Source of the DNA: CASFRF01 sp031549345
GTDB taxonomy: Bacteria > Verrucomicrobiota > Lentisphaeria > Victivallales > Victivallaceae
DNA: 64,000 bases
Direction of reading: 5' to 3'
NCBI GenBank assembly: GCA_031549345.1
Contig: JAVBPY010000011.1
Coordinates: 1 to 64,000, forward strand
Translations under genes and position numbers: made by a program
The notes under the pieces: generated by a model
What the model was told of the DNA's origin: nothing
What the model saw: only the letters and a program-made list of their open reading frames with translations
Database searches by the model: none
Shown here: in pieces, positions 16,860 through 24,036 of the stretch
How positions within the stretch are numbered: the stretch's first letter is position 1
Layout of the letters: each line of letters begins with the position of its first letter

Positions 16860-17516
16860 ATGAAAAAATTATTTGCATTTGCTTTGGCGGCCGCGTTTGC
16901 CGTTACAGCATTCGCCGCCAGTTCGCTCAGTCGGATCAACCCGAACAGCGGAGCGGGAATTACCCTCAGCGCCGACTCCAGTGTCGTCCTGAGCTTCCTG
17001 CGCTCGGACGGTTCCGCGGCGGACTACTCGTCGCTGATTCCTTCCGGCTACAATCTCTTCGGCTACTATACGCTGGATGCGGCGACCAACATGATCACGT
17101 GGGGGATCATCGACATGGCGTCGATGGTTAACGGCACGATTAACATCGGCAACTTCAGCGCCGGCGACACCATCGCCTTCTGGGCCGCCAATGAAGCCGG
17201 GGAGTTCTTCGACTCCATGCACCGCGACGCAGAAAAGGCGACTGACCGTGATTCCGCATACGTGGACAACAACGGCCAGGACCCGATCATCACAATGGGT
17301 TCGATCAGTTCGAACGGCTTCGGTTCGGTAAAGAATCTTTCGAGTATCGACGACGCGACGAACTACATCTTCACGGTGAGCACCGCTTCGGTGGTTCTCG
17401 GTCCCGATCCGGATTCGGCGCCCGTCGGGCAGCCGCTGCCGGGCGTGCTTGCGGCGTTGGTCCTCGGCGCGGGCGCGTTGGGCGGCGGACGCCTCCTGCG
17501 GCGCAAGTCCAAGTAA
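16860..17516 (+). CDS. Secreted protein with PLPG-type C-terminal anchor, copy 1
   Basis: A signal peptide (residues 1-19, AFALAAAFAVTAFAA) is followed by about 165 residues with no recognised enzyme motif. The C-terminus then has QPLPGVLAALVLGAGALGG and a basic LLRRKSK end. A proline-rich motif, a hydrophobic helix and an Arg/Lys tail are the layout of PEP-CTERM-type sorting signals, here with PLPG instead of PEP. The protein would be exported and processed or held at the outer surface. It is about 70% identical by eye to the gene at 17738. GGGGGGAGG just upstream supports this ATG. Both copies contain LRSDGSAADYSSLIPSGYN. Confidence 0.7.
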   Translation: MKKLFAFALAAAFAVTAFAASSLSRINPNSGAGITLSADSSVVLSFLRSDGSAADYSSLIPSGYNLFGYYTLDAATNMITWGIIDMASMVNGTINIGNFSAGDTIAFWAANEAGEFFDSMHRDAEKATDRDSAYVDNNGQDPIITMGSISSNGFGSVKNLSSIDDATNYIFTVSTASVVLGPDPDSAPVGQPLPGVLAALVLGAGALGGGRLLRRKSK

Positions 17517-17534
17517 GACAATGCTTACCAAAAG

Positions 17535-17564
17535 CCGCTGACCAAGTAGGTCGGCGGTTTTTTT
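17535..17564 (+). terminator. Intrinsic terminator after PLPG protein 1
   Basis: CCGCTGACC and GGTCGGCGG (one G-T pair) form a 9-bp stem with a 5-base loop, followed by seven T residues. Confidence 0.85.
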
Positions 17565-17609
17565 ATTGCATCCATTTGAGCGTTTTTCGACATTTTTCAG
17601 TATTTTATT

Positions 17610-17637
17610 TTGAAAAAAGCCATACTTGATGTATACT
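17610..17637 (+). promoter_or_regulatory. Promoter of the second PLPG-anchored protein
   Basis: TTGAAA (17610-17615) and TATACT (17632-17637), 16-base spacer, about 100 bases before the ATG. Confidence 0.65.
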
Positions 17638-17671
17638 ATAGAGTGTGGGTTTCCAGAGTGCTTCTTTTCAA

Positions 17672-17695
17672 GGATGGCGGCATTTGCCGCCATCC
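17672..17695 (+). promoter_or_regulatory. Leader hairpin of PLPG protein 2
   Basis: GGATGGCGGCA and TGCCGCCATCC are perfect complements with only TT between them, so the terminal loop will open to a few more bases. A T-run (17703-17707) lies shortly downstream. It lies in the transcribed leader, between promoter and ATG, and could act as an attenuator or stabilise the message. Confidence 0.6.
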
Positions 17696-17737
17696 TCCGG
17701 GGTTTTTGACCGGAGGGGGATACATGGGAGGGGTAAA

Positions 17738-18382
17738 ATGAAAAAACTGCTTACAACGATTTTATTGGGCGCGTTCGCCATCGCGACGTTCGCCGCCGGT
17801 TCGTTCACCCGGATCAACTCAAACACAGGGGCGGGGATTACACTTACCGAAGACGCCAGCGTCATCCTGAGCTTTTTGCGCTCGGACGGCTCCGCGGCGG
17901 ATTATTCGTCGCTTATTCCCTCCGGGTACAACCTCTTCGGATACTACACATTGGATGCGAAGACCAATATGCTCACCTGGGGAACCATCGACATGGCGTC
18001 GCTGGTCAACGGCACGATCAACATCGGCAACTTCCATGCCGGCGACACCATCGCCTTCTGGGCCGCCAACGAAGCCGGGGAATACTTCGACTCGATGCAC
18101 CGCGACGGGGAGAAGGCAACCACCCGCGACTCCGCCTACGTGGGCAGCGACGGGCAGAATCCGACCATCACCATGGGCGTGGTTACAGCGAGCGGCTTCG
18201 GAGCGGAAGATTCGATTGCGAAAATCAACGACGCAACAAACTACATCTTCAGGCTCTCGACCGGAGAAACGATTTCCGACCCGGCTCCTGCCGGCCAGCC
18301 CTTGCCGGGCGTAATCGCGGCGCTGGTTCTTGGTGCGGGCGCATTGGCCGGCGGGCGTTTCCTTGGGCGCAAATCCCAATAA
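17738..18382 (+). CDS. Secreted protein with PLPG-type C-terminal anchor, copy 2
   Basis: ATG at 17738 follows GGGAGGGG by 5 bases; an upstream extension of the frame is not needed. The 214-residue protein has a signal peptide (TTILLGAFAIATFAA), a middle region closely matching the preceding gene (NGTINIGNF, GDTIAFWAANEAGE) and the C-terminal QPLPGVIAALVLGAGALAGG with a basic FLGRKSQ tail. It is a tandem duplicate with its own promoter and terminator. Its partner and function are unknown. The anchor suggests surface or exopolysaccharide association, as for PEP-CTERM proteins. Confidence 0.7.
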   Translation: MKKLLTTILLGAFAIATFAAGSFTRINSNTGAGITLTEDASVILSFLRSDGSAADYSSLIPSGYNLFGYYTLDAKTNMLTWGTIDMASLVNGTINIGNFHAGDTIAFWAANEAGEYFDSMHRDGEKATTRDSAYVGSDGQNPTITMGVVTASGFGAEDSIAKINDATNYIFRLSTGETISDPAPAGQPLPGVIAALVLGAGALAGGRFLGRKSQ

Positions 18383-18395
18383 GCACCGCTTTTCC

Positions 18396-18427
18396 AAGCC
18401 GTTGACCGATTGGTCAACGGCTTTTTT
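18396..18427 (+). terminator. Intrinsic terminator after PLPG protein 2
   Basis: AAGCCGTTGACC (18396-18407) and GGTCAACGGCTT (18412-18423) form a perfect 12-bp stem with a GATT loop and a T-run to 18427. Confidence 0.9.
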
Positions 18428-18442
18428 ATTAAAGGAGGCCGG

Positions 18443-19225
18443 ATGAATAAAGCGGATGTCTATGCGGTCGGCTGTCTGCTTGTGTGGGGCATCCCCCTTG
18501 GCATTGCCTGTGCAATGTTTTTCCTTAGAAGAAAAGAGGCAGAGAAGAAGGCTTTTTCCGCCACGCTTTTATTTGTATCCATCATTGTGGCAACGTTGCA
18601 ATCAATGGTTCTTTGCACCGACAATCCCGACTACCTTGGCGGCGTTCTGGTTGTTTTAGCCTTTCTCCTGACTGTGGCGGGGGTATATTCGAGGCGGATT
18701 ACCCTGTACAACATTGCAATTCTTTGGGCATTATTCGGCACATTGGTTCTTTTCTTCTCGTTTCATTCCGTCGTTTCCGGCTTTTCGTTCAAGGATGCCC
18801 GCCTTAAAGCCCGCCTGATTGCACTTTCTGGCGAATTAAAGTACGCAGCCAAGAACGATACGGCGCTCTATCCTGCCGGAAGATTCGATGAAACGCATCC
18901 CGCTTTCGCCGCCAATCCAGACTTGAAGAACGCCTGGCAATTGTCCGCCAGAAAGAGAACCCGCCTCTGGCACACCGGCTTCACCGGCCTCAGTCGGTTG
19001 GAGGAGCTTCCCCCGCCGAATTTCCTCGCGGGAACAATCGCCGACAACCAAGCTAGACTCCAAGAATATCTTGATCTAAACACCCGGCGAAAAGATCCCT
19101 CTCCGGAATTCTACCCTGTGCTCCATGGTGCTTTGCGTGTGGGTTGGTACGCCATTCCTGTTCTCCTTGGGCTTTTTATAACCACGCTTATTGCAGCGCT
19201 TTTCCTGCGGCGCAAACACCAATAG
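18443..19225 (+). CDS. Polytopic membrane protein of unknown function
   Basis: ATG at 18443 follows AAAGGAGG by 5 bases. The 260-residue protein shows four N-terminal membrane helices (about 8-28, 36-55, 66-82 and 90-112). A soluble segment of about 110 residues with charged and proline-rich stretches follows, then one C-terminal helix (VLLGLFITTLIAALF) with a basic end. I recognise no family. It lies directly after the terminator of the PLPG gene, so read-through or a promoter near the terminator must express it. The basic FLRRKHQ end recalls the tails of the two upstream anchored proteins, but the rest is unrelated. Confidence 0.6.
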   Translation: MNKADVYAVGCLLVWGIPLGIACAMFFLRRKEAEKKAFSATLLFVSIIVATLQSMVLCTDNPDYLGGVLVVLAFLLTVAGVYSRRITLYNIAILWALFGTLVLFFSFHSVVSGFSFKDARLKARLIALSGELKYAAKNDTALYPAGRFDETHPAFAANPDLKNAWQLSARKRTRLWHTGFTGLSRLEELPPPNFLAGTIADNQARLQEYLDLNTRRKDPSPEFYPVLHGALRVGWYAIPVLLGLFITTLIAALFLRRKHQ

Positions 19226-19264
19226 GGCGTGGGACCCACCACTCTCCCGTTCCCAGATCAAACG

Positions 19265-19705
19265 TTATCGGGCGGCAACGGGCGTTACGCCTTTTTTAAG
19301 GATGATGTTGCCGTATTTGGCGGTTTCGCCGGTAACGACAATCGCATACGCGGTTTTGGCGCGATCGTAAAAGGCGAAACGGTCGATCCGCGCAATGGGG
19401 GGCGTTTTCGGAGCATGACGGTCCACGGCGGCGCGGTAGGCGGTTTCCACCTTCGGATCGAGGCTGTCGCCGGGAACGGCGGCCATCATAAGGAGGGGGG
19501 CGTCAACATAGGCATCCAGCTCGAACAACGGCAAGATCGCATCCAGGAGCGCCGCAACGCCGAGCCCGTCGGCGCGGAGCACCTGCGGGCCCACGGTGTG
19601 GCCGGGGAAGTGCGCGTCGGAAAGGATGATTTCGTCGCCGTGCCCCATTTCGGCGAGGACTTTGAGCAATTCCGGGGTGAGAAGCGGGCTGATTCCTTTA
19701 AGCAT
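19265..19705 (-). CDS. fucU: L-fucose mutarotase-like protein (RbsD/FucU family)
   Basis: RbsD/FucU proteins interconvert anomers of sugars to feed catabolism. Signatures are the N-terminal LKGISPLLTPELLKVLAEMGHGDEI, the conserved His in SDAHFP (about residue 32) and the C-terminal TGETAKYGNIILKKGV. Length (146 residues) fits FucU more than RbsD. It is the last gene of the clpC operon, 15 bases after the AEC transporter. The coupling with a transporter suggests a role in sugar handling, but no fucose genes are nearby. Confidence 0.9.
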   Translation of the reverse strand: MLKGISPLLTPELLKVLAEMGHGDEIILSDAHFPGHTVGPQVLRADGLGVAALLDAILPLFELDAYVDAPLLMMAAVPGDSLDPKVETAYRAAVDRHAPKTPPIARIDRFAFYDRAKTAYAIVVTGETAKYGNIILKKGVTPVAAR

Positions 19706-19720
19706 TTTTTACTCCTTGAA

Positions 19721-20671
19721 TTAAAGAAACATTTTCATCAACAGCGGGATCGAGCCGATCGAAAGCGCCGTTGTCCAGACAATTGCCTGCCCGACGAATC
19801 CGGCGGAACACCCTGCCTGTTCCGCCATCAAAAGCGAAGCGTTCGCCGCCGGCATGATCGAAACCACCAGCGCCACGCGGTACATATCCTCCGGCAATCC
19901 AAACACGCGCAGGAGCAACACCGTAAGCACAGGCAACACCAGCAAGCGGAGAACGGACAAGAGCGCGAGATCGTATAAGTCCGAACAAATCCGCCCGAAA
20001 TTGCGCGCCAACGCCACCCCCACCAGGACCATCATGAACGGCACCGCCACTTTCCCCAGGCTGGTCATCGCGGCCATAAGCGAGTCGCCGAGGAATGCGG
20101 GGAGCCGCATCGACGTGTGGTGCCCGATCAGCGCCGCCGCCAGCGCCGCCGCCACGGCAAGGACGTTCGGGGAAACGAGGACGCGCCCGAACAATTTGAG
20201 CAAATCCTCGTCCCGTCGCGTTCCGAAAGAAAAAATACCCACCGTCCAGAAACCGAGCGTCGAGCCGACGCTCAGGATCAGGAGAAGCGCCAGCTCCCGT
20301 TCTCCCCACAGATTTCCGATGATGATGAACGGGAGGAACAAATAATTGTTGATCGCGCACATGTGCACAAACGCTCCGCGCCGCCCCTCCCCCGGCGATT
20401 TCATAAACCTTTGGAACGGAACACCCGCCGCCCAACCGAACGCCATGATGCCGAAACCGAGCAGGGGCATGATCCAGAATTCGTTCAACCGCGCCGGATC
20501 GAAGTTCCGGAGCACGGTGCTGAACGTCAGGACGGGAAAAAAGATTTGCAGCGTAATGCGGGACCAGCGGCGCATATCCTCGGGTTCGAGCCAGCGCAAC
20601 TTCCAGATCATCGCCCCGACGCCGAAGAGGATGAACGTTTCCAGAATCGAAATGAACACCTTGTAGATCAC
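19721..20671 (-). CDS. AEC-family (auxin efflux carrier-like) transporter
   Basis: This 316-residue inner-membrane permease shows about ten hydrophobic helices in two five-helix halves, with the family-type segments FFPVLTFSTVLR in the first half and VVSIMPAANASLLMAEQAG in the second. AEC members export organic acids or amino-acid-like compounds. The substrate cannot be read here. The start overlaps the uvrA stop as ATGA. Confidence 0.85.
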   Translation of the reverse strand: MIYKVFISILETFILFGVGAMIWKLRWLEPEDMRRWSRITLQIFFPVLTFSTVLRNFDPARLNEFWIMPLLGFGIMAFGWAAGVPFQRFMKSPGEGRRGAFVHMCAINNYLFLPFIIIGNLWGERELALLLILSVGSTLGFWTVGIFSFGTRRDEDLLKLFGRVLVSPNVLAVAAALAAALIGHHTSMRLPAFLGDSLMAAMTSLGKVAVPFMMVLVGVALARNFGRICSDLYDLALLSVLRLLVLPVLTVLLLRVFGLPEDMYRVALVVSIMPAANASLLMAEQAGCSAGFVGQAIVWTTALSIGSIPLLMKMFL

Positions 20672-23532
20672 GATTCCGCCCGTTTCAGATACGGGCCAAG
20701 GTAGCGCCCCGTATGGGATTTTTCGTTCATGGCAACCTCCTCGGGCGTTCCGAAGGCGATCAATTCACCGCCGCCGACGCCCCCTTCCGGGCCAAGATCG
20801 ATCACGTGGTCGGCACATTTGATAACGTCGAGGTTGTGCTCGATCACGAGCACCGTGTTCCCCAGGTCGCGGAGGCGGAAAAGTACCTTCAGAAGCTGGT
20901 CCACATCCGCAAGATGCAATCCGGTGGTGGGTTCATCCAGAATGTAAATGGTGTGGCCGCGCGGAACGCGGGCAAGCTCCGTCGCCAACTTCACCCGTTG
21001 CGCTTCTCCGCCGGAAAGCGTCGTCGCCGCCTGCCCGAGCTGGATGTACCCGAGCCCGACTTCGTGCAGCATTTTGATCTTCCGTTTAAGCGGCGGGAAC
21101 GCGTCGAAAAACGAAAGCCCCTGTTCCACCGTCATTTCCAATACGTCCGCGATGCTCTGCTTCTTGTATTTCGCGCTCAACGTTTCGGCGTTGAAACGGC
21201 GGTCGCCGCAAGCGGTGCACTCGACGTATACGTCGGAGAGAAACTGCATCTCAATCTTCCGGATGCCATCGCCCTTGCACTCTTCGCACCGCCCGCCTTT
21301 GACGTTGAAGCTGAAACGCCCCGGGCCGAAGCCGCGCACTTTGCTCTCCGGCAGTTCGGAGAAGAGCTTGCGGATGGCGCCGAACGCCTCCGTGTACGTC
21401 GCGGGATTCGAGCGCGGCGTACGTCCGATCGGACTTTGATCGATCACAATGGCCTTGTCGATATGCTCCAATCCGTCGATCCCGTCGCACGCTCCCGGCG
21501 GGGAATCCTGAATCCCCTGCGCCCGGTTCAGCGACCGGACAAGAATTTCATTGACCAACGAACTTTTCCCGGAGCCGGAAACACCGGTAACACAGCAGAA
21601 TGTCCCCAGAGGAATTTCCACATCGATGTTCCGCAGATTATGCTGCCGCGCCCCGCGGATTTTCAAACATTTTCCGTTTCCCGGATGGCGGGATTCCGGC
21701 AAAGAAATTTCCCGCCTTCCGGCCATAAAATCTCCGGTAAGCGAACGCGGGAAAGAACCGATCGCGCCGGGAGGCCCCCACGCGACAAGCTCACCGCCAT
21801 GTACCCCCGCCAAGGGGCCGAGGTCGAGCACATAGTCTGCGCGATGAATGGTATCCAAATCGTGCTCCACCACCAACACTGTGTTTCCGAGATCCCGGAG
21901 GCGGCAGAGGGTGTCCAGCAAGCGGTCGTTGTCGCGCTGATGAAGACCAATGCTCGGCTCATCGAGGATGTACAGCACACCGACAAGCCCGCAGCCAAGC
22001 TGGGTGGCGAGCCGGATGCGCTGCGCCTCGCCGCCGGAGAGGGTGTGGCTGACGCGGTCCAGGGCAAGATACCCCAGCCCCACGTCGCGCAAAAACGTCA
22101 GCCGCCCGTAAATTTCTTTGAGCACATCCGCCGCAATCGTCGCCGCCTCGCCCGTAAGTTTCAAAGCCTCCATAAATTCCAGTGCCGAAAGGACGGAGAG
22201 GGCGTTGAAGCGGTGAATCGGCATACCGTCCACCGTTACGGCGAGACTCTCCGGCTTCAGACGCGCCCCCTGGCAGCGCGGGCAAACCACGGGGCTCATC
22301 AATTCGCGAAGCCGCTCGCGCACGGAGTCGGACTCCGTTTCCGTCATCCGCCGCCGGAGGTTCTCCAAAACACCCTCAAACGGTTTGCTCCAGCGGTGTT
22401 TGCGTCCGTGCAAGTGGTAATCGAACTCCAGGGGAACATCGCCGGAACCGTGGAGAATGACACGTTTTTGCTCCTCCGGCAAATCCCGGAAAGGGGTTGT
22501 GAGCATCTCCGGCGCGTTGTACGACTCCGCAAGTTTGCGGAGGAGAAGGTTGTAATACATAATCAAATGGCGCGGCCCTTTCCGCCACGCCGGAATCGCG
22601 CCGTTCTTGATCGAAAGTGTTTCATCGGGGACAACCAGCGTCGGGTCCATTTGCTGCAAAACACCCAGTCCGTTGCACTCCGGGCAGGCTCCATAAGGGG
22701 AGTTGAAAGAAAAATTGCGCGGCAAAAGCTCGCCGTAGCTCACGTGGCAATGCAGACAGGCGAGTTTTTCGCTGTGCCGCGTTTCCAGGTATTCCGGTCC
22801 CTCCGGATCGTCATTCTGCAAAAGAACACCGAGCACCCCCTCGCCATGGCGCAACGCGAGCTCCACGGAGTCGGTCAACCGCGAACGGTCGATGTTCCCG
22901 GTTACCAGCCGGTCCACCACCGCTTCGATCGTATGCCGCTGCTGTTTGTTCAGGGGCTTGAGCTCATCTTCCAGAGCGACGAGTTTTCCGTCGATCCGCG
23001 CCCGCACAAATCCTTCGCCGCGGAGTTCATCCAGGACGTCGCGGTGTTCTCCCTTGCGCCCGTCCACTTTGGGGGCGAGAAGAATCAATTTCTTCCCCGC
23101 CGGCAAACCGAGAATGGTCTCCGCAATCCGTTCGGCCGATTGTGAAGCCAGAACGCGGCCGCACTCCGGGCAATGCGGAACACCCACGTGTGCATAGAGC
23201 AAGCGCAGATAGTCGTAAATTTCCGTTACCGTCGCCACCGTCGAACGGGGGGTTCCGCCCGCGGTCCGCTGCTCGATGGCAATGGCGGGGGAGAGCCCTT
23301 CGATGTGTTCCACCTTCGGCTTCTGCATCCGGTCGAGAAACTGCCGCGCGTAGGCGGAAAGGCTCTCCACATACCGCCGCTGCCCTTCGGCATACAACGT
23401 GTCGAACGCAAGGCTCGACTTGCCGGAACCGCTCAAGCCGGTGATGACCACAAGTTTGTTTCGCGGAATGGAAACATCCACGCCTTTGAGATTATGCTGG
23501 GCGGCGCCGACGATTTTGATTTCTTCGATCAT
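20668..23532 (-). CDS. uvrA: Excinuclease ABC subunit A
   Basis: UvrA is the damage-recognition ATPase of nucleotide excision repair and works with UvrB and UvrC. The 954-residue protein has two ABC domains: Walker A GLSGSGKSSLAFDTL (about residue 31) and GVSGSGKSSLVNEIL (about 645), two LSGGEAQR signatures, and zinc-binding Cys pairs (CPECGR, CPECNG, CEECKG). ATG at 23532 overlaps the NUDIX stop as ATGA. An earlier in-frame start 9 bases upstream is possible but less well placed. Confidence 0.96.
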   Translation of the reverse strand: MIEEIKIVGAAQHNLKGVDVSIPRNKLVVITGLSGSGKSSLAFDTLYAEGQRRYVESLSAYARQFLDRMQKPKVEHIEGLSPAIAIEQRTAGGTPRSTVATVTEIYDYLRLLYAHVGVPHCPECGRVLASQSAERIAETILGLPAGKKLILLAPKVDGRKGEHRDVLDELRGEGFVRARIDGKLVALEDELKPLNKQQRHTIEAVVDRLVTGNIDRSRLTDSVELALRHGEGVLGVLLQNDDPEGPEYLETRHSEKLACLHCHVSYGELLPRNFSFNSPYGACPECNGLGVLQQMDPTLVVPDETLSIKNGAIPAWRKGPRHLIMYYNLLLRKLAESYNAPEMLTTPFRDLPEEQKRVILHGSGDVPLEFDYHLHGRKHRWSKPFEGVLENLRRRMTETESDSVRERLRELMSPVVCPRCQGARLKPESLAVTVDGMPIHRFNALSVLSALEFMEALKLTGEAATIAADVLKEIYGRLTFLRDVGLGYLALDRVSHTLSGGEAQRIRLATQLGCGLVGVLYILDEPSIGLHQRDNDRLLDTLCRLRDLGNTVLVVEHDLDTIHRADYVLDLGPLAGVHGGELVAWGPPGAIGSFPRSLTGDFMAGRREISLPESRHPGNGKCLKIRGARQHNLRNIDVEIPLGTFCCVTGVSGSGKSSLVNEILVRSLNRAQGIQDSPPGACDGIDGLEHIDKAIVIDQSPIGRTPRSNPATYTEAFGAIRKLFSELPESKVRGFGPGRFSFNVKGGRCEECKGDGIRKIEMQFLSDVYVECTACGDRRFNAETLSAKYKKQSIADVLEMTVEQGLSFFDAFPPLKRKIKMLHEVGLGYIQLGQAATTLSGGEAQRVKLATELARVPRGHTIYILDEPTTGLHLADVDQLLKVLFRLRDLGNTVLVIEHNLDVIKCADHVIDLGPEGGVGGGELIAFGTPEEVAMNEKSHTGRYLGPYLKRAES

Positions 23533-24035
23533 AACGCCCAATCCATTTTCAGGAGAAATTCGAGTTCCAGAAGAAGGTTCGGCGTAAAGCCCTCCTGGTT
23601 CGCCGGCTCGAGGAGTTCGGCCGTAGTCCAGAAACGGATTTCATCGATCTCCTCCGGCGCAAAACGGAAAGGCCCGCCGGAAACGAGCCCGAAAACGCGC
23701 ACGTCTTCGGATTCAATCGCATTGCGGATTTTCGTGTCGAACAGATGTTTCAACGGGAGAGAGCCTTCCAGCCCGAGCTCCTCGCGCGCTTCACGCGAGG
23801 CCGCCGTAAGATAATCCTCGCCCACATCCAGATGGCCGCCGACGGCGGTGTCCCAGCGCCCCGGCTGTATGTCCTTGTTCCGGCTCCGCTTCTGGAGCAA
23901 AAGGCGCATTCCATCGGGATGGAACACCACAACATGGCTTGTACGGTGCACAAGCGCCGGGTTGCCATGGCACTCCGAACGCGGGCGGATGCCGCAATGC
24001 ACCCCCGCCTCGTCGTACACATCGAAGTATTCCAT
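23529..24035 (-). CDS. NUDIX hydrolase
   Basis: The NUDIX box GGHLDVGEDYLTAASREAREELGLEG is complete: the catalytic helix has REAREE and the preceding GG. The MEYFDVYDEAG start and the RTSHVVVFHPDG strand resemble the YfcD/IDI-type group, which handle nucleotide or prenyl diphosphates. The substrate cannot be read. The 168-residue form starts at ATG 24035, one base after the clpC stop; the longer upstream frame lies inside clpC. It is in the clpC-uvrA operon. Confidence 0.88.
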   Translation of the reverse strand: MEYFDVYDEAGVHCGIRPRSECHGNPALVHRTSHVVVFHPDGMRLLLQKRSRNKDIQPGRWDTAVGGHLDVGEDYLTAASREAREELGLEGSLPLKHLFDTKIRNAIESEDVRVFGLVSGGPFRFAPEEIDEIRFWTTAELLEPANQEGFTPNLLLELEFLLKMDWAL

Positions 24036-24036
24036 T

